Shown: piece after piece, positions 14,201 through 19,800 of the stretch
How the letters are laid out: each line of letters begins with the position of its first letter
Position numbering within the stretch: the stretch's first letter is position 1
Source: Clostridia bacterium
GTDB taxonomy: Bacteria > Bacillota_A > Clostridia > Oscillospirales > QAKW01
Reading direction: 5' to 3'
Assembly: GCA_017396865.1 (NCBI GenBank)
Contig: JAFQKO010000050.1
Coordinates: forward strand, 1-21,409
DNA: 21,409 nucleotides
The notes under the pieces: model-generated
Told to the model about the DNA's origin: nothing
Databases searched by the model: none
Seen by the model: the letters and a program-made list of their open reading frames with translations, nothing else
Program-made: the position numbers and the translations under genes

Positions 14201-16832
14201 CACGCATCTCTACGGTATAGTCACCGGAGAAGGTTTGTGTGGTATAGTAGGTTACGGCATCGCCACCGGGAATCACCAGTTGGCCGTTTTGAATACTGAC
14301 GCGGCCATCGGAGGAAGCAGAAGGATACAGTTTAATCAAAGCCGCCTCTGCCGCCTCCAGCACAGACAGATTTTCAACCAAAGCCTTGGCACCGTTGGAA
14401 AGCGCCTCGTAAGCCGCGCGGGCGGCTTCAATAGCTGTTTTGCTGCTGCGGGTGATATCACCGAGATCGGTAATCATGTCGTCGACCGTATAAGCCGCCT
14501 TCTGATCCTCGGGCAACACAGGAATATCCAGCTTATCATTCAGCCAATTATAAATTGCATACAAATTGCGCTCGGAAAGAAATTTACCGCCGGGGCCATG
14601 GATCAGGCCGGGGAACAGCTCGAGCCGATGGCCGTTGCCACCTGCATCCACCAAAGCGTTATACAAATCAACAGAATCCTGATACTCAACCAGTGTATCA
14701 GCCATACCGTGTTGCAGGTAAACGGGGCAATCATCAGCAGATGCCTGCGCCACAGGAGAAGCATCCCAACAGTTTTGATAGTTTTCACTTTCGGGATCGG
14801 TACCTGCGGCATACCCCATCAGATTTGCAGTCCAACCCTTGGAATTATTATAGGCGGAGGTCAGGTTGGTGATGGGATACCATGCCACGCAGGCCTGAAC
14901 AGCAGAGGAATAGTCCGCATAGCCCATGGACAGATCCTCATAAGCAGGTTCATTTCCGGTAAGCGCCACAAAGCTTGCCAGATGGCCGCCTGCAGATTCA
15001 CCCCAGATGGCAAAGCGATCGACATCCAGCTTATAGATTGCGGCATTGGCACGAAGATAGCGGATCGCCGCCTTAATATCGTGAACGGGCGCGGGATATT
15101 TGGCCTCTCCGCTGAGACGGTAGTCCACAAAGGCCACTGCATAGCCTGCATTGACAGCCTCCAACGTCGCACGCCCGACCCAATAGACAGAACCGTTCGA
15201 GCTGTTCAAGCCGGTGAAACCGCCGCCATGGATAAATACAATGGTAGGAAACGGCCCATCGCCCGTTTCGGGCGTAACAATATGAAGGATCTGCGAATCG
15301 GATTGAGTACCATACTTCAGCATCGTTGTGGCATTGGGCCAGGTCTTAAGATCCACATTGCTGAAAGTCTGGCTGTTATCATTGCCGGAGAGGGTGGTGT
15401 GGGGATTAAACCATTTACCCAAAAAATCGGTGACCGCTGCAGTGGGCTCTGCAGAGTTCCAGTAGGTGCTGTCGCCATGAGCGCCTTCGGCAGGATAGAA
15501 GGTATCAACCTTGGAAATACCATTAGCAGCAACGATAGCCTTCTCCAAATCGGAGCTGTGATAAAACTCCACCACAGCATCATCCTGACCGTGGCACAAG
15601 AGAACGGGAACGGAATTTTCATCCACATAAGTAATGGGAGAGGCTGCCAGCGCCTGCTCCTCGGTCCAATCGGCACCCAGCAACTTTTCAAGAGGATCAC
15701 CAACGGAATCATACAAGTTCGAGCGGGAAGTCCACTTGGTCAGATCGGAAATGCCATAGTTGGACACCACCGCCATCACTTCAGAGGAATAGGCTGCATT
15801 GCCCATTGTCAAATCTTCAAATTCGGTCATACCATTGGTCAGCGCTGTCATAAGCGCCAGATGACCGCCCGCAGAAGAACCAAAAACTGCAATACGGCTT
15901 GCATCAAGGCCATATTCCTCGGCATGGGCGCGGACATAGCGGATCGCCGCCTTACAATCATAGATCTGCGCAGGCCACTGCGCCTCAGAGGCATAGCGGT
16001 AGTTAGCGCAAACCACGGCATAGCCCTTTGCCACAAGGCTATTCAAAATTCCTTGCGCTTCGGGCACATCTGCCTTATCGCCGCTGAGCCATGCGCCGCC
16101 GTGATAGTAGACCACCACGGGGAAAGGGCCTTCCCCGTCGGGTAGGTGAATATCCAACTTTTGCCGTTCGGACTGATCGGCATAGACCAAATCAGAGAAA
16201 ACACGCACAGTCGTTTCGACTTGAGCATTGTAGATTTCCAATTCGGTCAACTGAACATGAAGGTTATTCTTCCAAGTATCCGGTAGGTTGATCTTGGTAA
16301 AGGTAAACTTTACATATCGCCCGCTAACCGCCTGATCCAACGTCACAACGGCGGGATCGGTGGAAACGGCGGGAACATCTCCGTTGACAATGGTTGCAAC
16401 GGTAGTCCAAGCGGCATTATCGTTACTCACCTGCACGGTATAGTCGATGGGGAACAAACGAGGGGTTGTAAGGTCTGCATTACGGGGATACAGTTTCCAT
16501 TGATTAAAGGCGGTTTCGGTACCGAAATCAAAGGTTGCCGTCACAGCGGTGGGCAGAACGACAGGCTCGGTAGCCGAAGTGCCGACTCCCAGCTTTTGGC
16601 TCGACCAACCGTAAGCAGAGGTATTGCCGAGCGTAACACCGTCGTTGAGTAAGCTCTTATCCCAAGCACCACCAAGATTGGAGGAAACAGTCAGCGTTGC
16701 ACCCAGTGCCAGATTTTCACTGTTATTGCCGGTCTCGGCCAATACGGGGCCAAAGCCTTGAAGTATCATCAGAAGTGCCAACAGCACGGAAAGCAGTCGC
16801 ATTGAAGCACTCTTTCTTTTCATATTTTTCAT
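11265..16832 (-). CDS. Secreted multi-domain protein: four esterase domains, binding modules and dockerin
   Basis: 1855-residue extracellular enzyme. Signal peptide at 1-32 (basic start, hydrophobic 12-25, cleavage near VLA-ET). Discoidin (F5/8 C)-like module 35-202. Esterase A1 about 212-477 (HGGAW 244; Ser320 in GSSAG, Asp418, His452). Esterase B1 about 494-768 (HGGGF 535; Ser613 in GESAG, Asp712, His745). Helical repeat 778-836. LamG/DUF1080-like domain 838-1000. Discoidin-like module 1015-1175. Esterase A2 about 1189-1453 (Ser1297 in GASAG, Asp1395, His1429). Esterase B2 about 1470-1735 (Ser1589, Asp1681, His1714). Helical repeat 1740-1800. Dockerin 1802-1855. The esterases resemble BD-FAE-type feruloyl/acetyl esterases, so removal of acyl groups from plant polysaccharide is likely; the exact ester is not known. 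AAAGGTG sits only 2-3 bases before the first ATG, so Met4 could be the true start. Probably co-transcribed with the rhamnosidase upstream. Confidence 0.93.
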   Translation of the reverse strand: MKNMKRKSASMRLLSVLLALLMILQGFGPVLAETGNNSENLALGATLTVSSNLGGAWDKSLLNDGVTLGNTSAYGWSSQKLGVGTSATEPVVLPTAVTATFDFGTETAFNQWKLYPRNADLTTPRLFPIDYTVQVSNDNAAWTTVATIVNGDVPAVSTDPAVVTLDQAVSGRYVKFTFTKINLPDTWKNNLHVQLTELEIYNAQVETTVRVFSDLVYADQSERQKLDIHLPDGEGPFPVVVYYHGGAWLSGDKADVPEAQGILNSLVAKGYAVVCANYRYASEAQWPAQIYDCKAAIRYVRAHAEEYGLDASRIAVFGSSAGGHLALMTALTNGMTEFEDLTMGNAAYSSEVMAVVSNYGISDLTKWTSRSNLYDSVGDPLEKLLGADWTEEQALAASPITYVDENSVPVLLCHGQDDAVVEFYHSSDLEKAIVAANGISKVDTFYPAEGAHGDSTYWNSAEPTAAVTDFLGKWFNPHTTLSGNDNSQTFSNVDLKTWPNATTMLKYGTQSDSQILHIVTPETGDGPFPTIVFIHGGGFTGLNSSNGSVYWVGRATLEAVNAGYAVAFVDYRLSGEAKYPAPVHDIKAAIRYLRANAAIYKLDVDRFAIWGESAGGHLASFVALTGNEPAYEDLSMGYADYSSAVQACVAWYPITNLTSAYNNSKGWTANLMGYAAGTDPESENYQNCWDASPVAQASADDCPVYLQHGMADTLVEYQDSVDLYNALVDAGGNGHRLELFPGLIHGPGGKFLSERNLYAIYNWLNDKLDIPVLPEDQKAAYTVDDMITDLGDITRSSKTAIEAARAAYEALSNGAKALVENLSVLEAAEAALIKLYPSASSDGRVSIQNGQLVIPGGDAVTYYTTQTFSGDYTVEMRACVDYQALGLLVGNGSPNPALWCMALVNPVGVWIHQPGSWSASSINKVANANVATGAMVDLKIEIVGSTVKTYINEELISTDTMPTDFSAGPLGLRFSKKEAGKVDYIKVTQNGKLLFRDDFNYIDSSNWDIPVVDYNVNLALGKTALTNSDVGLAQFFKIDYLTDGITQSDVSAGNYGYSSNKNASGVVVAVNLGELSAVNQIVLYPRNDVATADGRAANFPTDFSIQYSTGGTTDADFITIDTITNGSCASPTEAYSYSFDTVDAVLIRLVVNGVSGAASGESSAYVQLAEMEVYLRDASKLPEEEPRDFLDLAYADQSERQKLDIHLPDGEGPFPVVVYYHGGAWLTGDKATAPEAQGILDAIVEKGYAVVCANYRYASEAQWPAQIYDCKAAIRYIRARADEYGLDASRIAVFGASAGGHLALMTALTNGVAEFEDLSMGNATYSSEVMAVVSNYCISDLTKWDSRSSLYDSVGDPIEKLLGADWTEEQALAASPITYVSEDSVPVYLAHGQNDSLVEPYHSSDLEEALKAVIDPELVDTYYPADAPHADPTIWNGTDSITNIIAFLQKRFEPHVPLTNGDNYRAYSRLDLSTYANATLNLQYASLSDTQKLHIVTPDGEGPFKTIIFIHGGGFSGGNSSNGTVLYTARGPIQALEDGYAVVFVDYRCGGEAKYPAPIYDIKAAIRYLRANAETYNLDADRFAIWGESAGGHLASFVAATSNDLAYEDLTMGNADYSSAVQACVALYPITDLTTDRNQQYAPTLLGYGAADNYNGCLAASPVAHITEDICPFYLQHGLADNEVEYQDSIQLYDLIKEAGQDNAKLDLYPGINHATKKFLDEKNVDKLIAWMDETFAELSVEEAEAVDAMINAIGKVALNSKEAIEAARIAYDGLSDEAKALVKNLDILEAAEARLVELKRFDINLDDTADSADVVFLLSGINGDAELDAELADINGDGKVSLSDALKLLKLLTA
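11268..11429 (-). other. Dockerin module of the esterase protein
   Basis: Two calcium-loop repeats. Loop 1 at residues 1803-1814 has Asp1803, Asn1805, Asp1807, Asp1811, Asp1814; loop 2 at 1834-1845 has Asp1834, Asn1836, Asp1838, Ser1842, Asp1845. Each is followed by a leucine-rich helix. Loop positions 10 and 11, which usually set cohesin choice, are Ser-Ala and Leu-Ser. Confidence 0.87.
11628..13268 (-). repeat. Second copy of the esterase A-B pair (A2-B2)
   Basis: Codes for residues 1189-1735. It repeats the A1-B1 pair at 14529-16199 in the same order and orientation. Comparing A2 with A1 by eye over the first 203 aligned residues I count about 24 differences; B2 and B1 are less alike but share long identical blocks such as the one around GESAGGHLASFVA. 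The DNA is also clearly similar, pointing to an internal duplication of the whole two-domain unit. Confidence 0.9.
14529..16199 (-). repeat. First copy of the esterase A-B pair (A1-B1)
   Basis: Codes for residues 212-768. Partner of the A2-B2 copy at 11628-13268. The copies are separated by about 1.26 kb that encodes a helical repeat, the LamG/DUF1080-like domain and a discoidin-like module. Confidence 0.9.
16230..16712 (-). repeat. Discoidin-like module shared with the rhamnosidase (copy in the esterase protein)
   Basis: 483 bases encoding residues 41-201. It aligns without gaps to the module at 18173-18655 in the neighbouring gene: 131 of 161 residues identical by hand count, and the last 30 or so almost unchanged. 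Confidence 0.9.
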
Positions 16833-16852
16833 ACACCTTTCATAGTTAAAAT

Positions 16853-16880
16853 GGGCTGTAAAAACGAGTTTTTACAGCCC
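16853..16880. terminator. Hairpin between rhamnosidase and esterase genes, weak in the coding direction
   Basis: Perfect 13-base arms (16853-16865 and 16868-16880), realistically a 12-pair stem with a CGAG or CTCG loop. On the minus strand, the direction of both genes, it is followed by ATTTTAAC, a poor U tract. On the plus strand it is followed by five T. It may act as a leaky terminator that lowers expression of the esterase gene relative to the rhamnosidase gene. Confidence 0.65.
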
Positions 16881-16891
16881 TTTTTCTTGAT

Positions 16892-19800
16892 TTACTCGGC
16901 AAGCATCTTCAAAAGTCGCAGAGCATCGGCAAGGGAAATCTTACCGTCTCCGTTCACGTCGGCAAGATCGGCATCAACTTCTGCAGCGTCGTTGATACAG
17001 TTCAGCAAGTAAACTACGTCGGCAGAATTGGTGATGAGATCGCCGTTGAGGTCCACATTGAAGAGGTCCTCGCCTACAAACAGCAAGCCATCCTGCACCA
17101 TCCATTCGGTGGCGTAAAAGATGCTGTTCTGCTCCAGCAGCGCCGCAAGACTGCCATCGGCAATCGCACCTGCCTCAAAGGTTGCGGCGGTTGCCAGATT
17201 TGCATCGCGATTGGTGGCGGAATCGGCAGAGCCTGCCAGCCAATAGTTGTTGCTGTAGCGGCTGTAGCTATAGAGATAACTGCTTGTAAGGTCGTTGTAG
17301 CGGGCGATGGCATAACGGCTTGCGCCACTCAACTGCCCCATGTTCACGCAGTTGATGATATAGGCCATGTTCGCGCCGTTCTGGCCCCAGTCGGTGATAC
17401 CGGACACGTGCTTTGCAGCGGTGACGTCACCGCTGTTGACGCAGTTGAGGATCTTGGAAGCGGCCGTTGCACGGCCTGCAATACCGGCCACCGAGAGATC
17501 CTTTTCGCTGCCGTCGGAAATGGCGAGGGTTACGTCGGCGCCGTTATGGCAGTTTTCGATCAAGGTGCCGTTGACGGCACGGCCGACGATACCGCCCACA
17601 CCGTAGTCGTCACCGCTGACGGTATCGACCGGCAACAGTACGCTGACGGTACTGTTCAGCAGGCGGACGTTGCGGATGGTTGCCCCGTTGGCATTGGCAA
17701 AGAGGCCGACACCGTTGCTGTTCACGTAATTTCCGGTAAAGTTGATGGCAAGATCGGTAATGGTATAGTGGCCGCCATCGTAGGTGCCGGCGAAGTTTGC
17801 AGCCTGACCGCCGATGCCGATATAGCCCTCGATATCCTTCATGGAGATATCGGCTGTTTGGGTGAAGGTGAAGCCTTCCAAAGCGTGGGCTTTGGAATAC
17901 TGCTCCAGCGCCACAAGATCGGCGGCATCCGCGACCAGCCATTCGGAGGCGGTCTCAAAATTGTCGCAATAATGGAGATACTTCGCGCCCATCGGTGCCT
18001 GATCTTTCAGTTTCAGGGTTGCCAGCAGAGCTTCGGCTTCTGCGATCAGCGTTTCCGCATCGGCGGTCTTTTCCAGCCAAGCGGTAATCTGCTCGCCGCC
18101 CTCAAAATGGGAGGGCTCCAAGGCCTCAAAGAGAGCCTTATATTCCCGCAATGCATTGACAGCGGGATCACCGAAAATCTCCAGCTCGGTCAGCTGAACA
18201 TGGAGATTATTCTTCCAGGTATCGGGCAGATTGATCTTAGTGAAGGTAAACTTCACGTACCGTCCGCTGACAAACTGATCCAGCGTCACAACGGCAGGAT
18301 CGGTCACAACGGCGGGAACCTCTCCATCGGTGATGGTAGCAACGGTGGTCCAAGTGGCATTATCGTCACTGACCGCCACAGTGTAGTTGATGGGGAACAT
18401 CCGCGCCACCGTCAGATCGTGATTACGGGGATACATCTTCCATTGATTGAAGGTGGTTTCGGTGCCAAAATCAAAGGTAGCCGTTACGGCGGTGGGCAGG
18501 GTGGCAGGCTCGGTAGCCGAGGTGCCGACGCCCAACTTTTGGGTAGACCAGCCGCAGGCAGTGGCAGTACCGACGGTTGCTCCGTCGTTGAGATATTGCT
18601 TATCCCAGGTACCGCCGTTGTTGGAGGAAACGGTCAGGCCTGCGCCAAGCGCCAGATTGGTGCTTACCTCCTCGCTGCTTGCATAACAGACGGCCAGCTC
18701 GGAAAGCTGAACGTGAGAATTTTGATAATCATCGCAGGAGTTGATGGCGGTCACGGTGAACCGCAGATAACGCCCGCTCTTCGCCTCCGCAAGCGTTCCG
18801 ACCGCAGGCTGATAGATGGACTGCGGCACGGTGCTTTCCGTCACGGTAGCAACGGTGGTCCAGGTGCTGTTATCATCGCTGATCTCTACGGTATAGGCAA
18901 CGGGGAAGCAATATATGACCGTAGGATCAGCTATTCCGTTGGTACGGGGATAAAGCTTCCATTGATCAAAGGTCTTTTTGCTGCCCAAATCTACGACCAG
19001 AGTCTTGGGAGTAACAAGGGTGGTGATATTCTTGCCGTCGGAGGCGGAGGACCAACCGCTGGCGGCACTTGAGGTATGGATCAGCACGCCGTCGGTCAGG
19101 TTTGCGGCGCCCCAAGCGGAATTGACGGTGGAATTGGCGGTCACGGTGGCACCCAAGGCGATGTTCTCCGCCCCGATCAGGATCGGCTTGACGGTGAGCT
19201 TACGGGCGGTTGCAGCGGTCAGGGTGACCGTTTCTGCACCCAGCTCCTTGCCCGCCTCATCGAACCAAACCATTTGATAGTCCACGTCGTTATAAGCCTT
19301 GGCGGTGAGGGTCACGGTTGCACCCTCGACCACCTCAACGGCGGCAGACAGCTTAACCTTTTCGCCGTTATATTCCAGATAAGCAGGAACCGACTCATCC
19401 GCATTATTGACCGCGATATTAACGGTGCTCTCCCCTGCGGGGCTTTGAACGGTAAAGCTATAGCTACCCGCAACGGCGGTATAAACGGCATAGCCGTCCT
19501 TTTGCTCGATAAAGGTCAGGCCCTCGGCATCGCCGCCTTGGAGGGTGGCAAGATCGGCAACGGGCACCATCACGGTTGCGGTGGTATTGGCGGGGACGGT
19601 GCAGGAATAACGGAAGGTATCTCCTTCATAATTCCAAGCACTCTTGATCGTGCCGTAAACCGATTCATAGGTGGCATCGGCAGAGCCGAGGCTGCGATCG
19701 GGGTGGGGCTGCAGGGTGAAGGTCTTATAGCCCTCGACGGGAACGATACCCGCCATATAGCGATACATCCAGCCTGCTACTGCGCCGTAGGCATAGTGGT

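Noticed and set aside
14097..16145. 682-residue open frame on the plus strand
   Set aside because: It is the antisense shadow of the esterase gene, whose domains and catalytic motifs are unambiguous; the frame has no recognisable domain, no ribosome binding site, and repeats because the gene beneath repeats.
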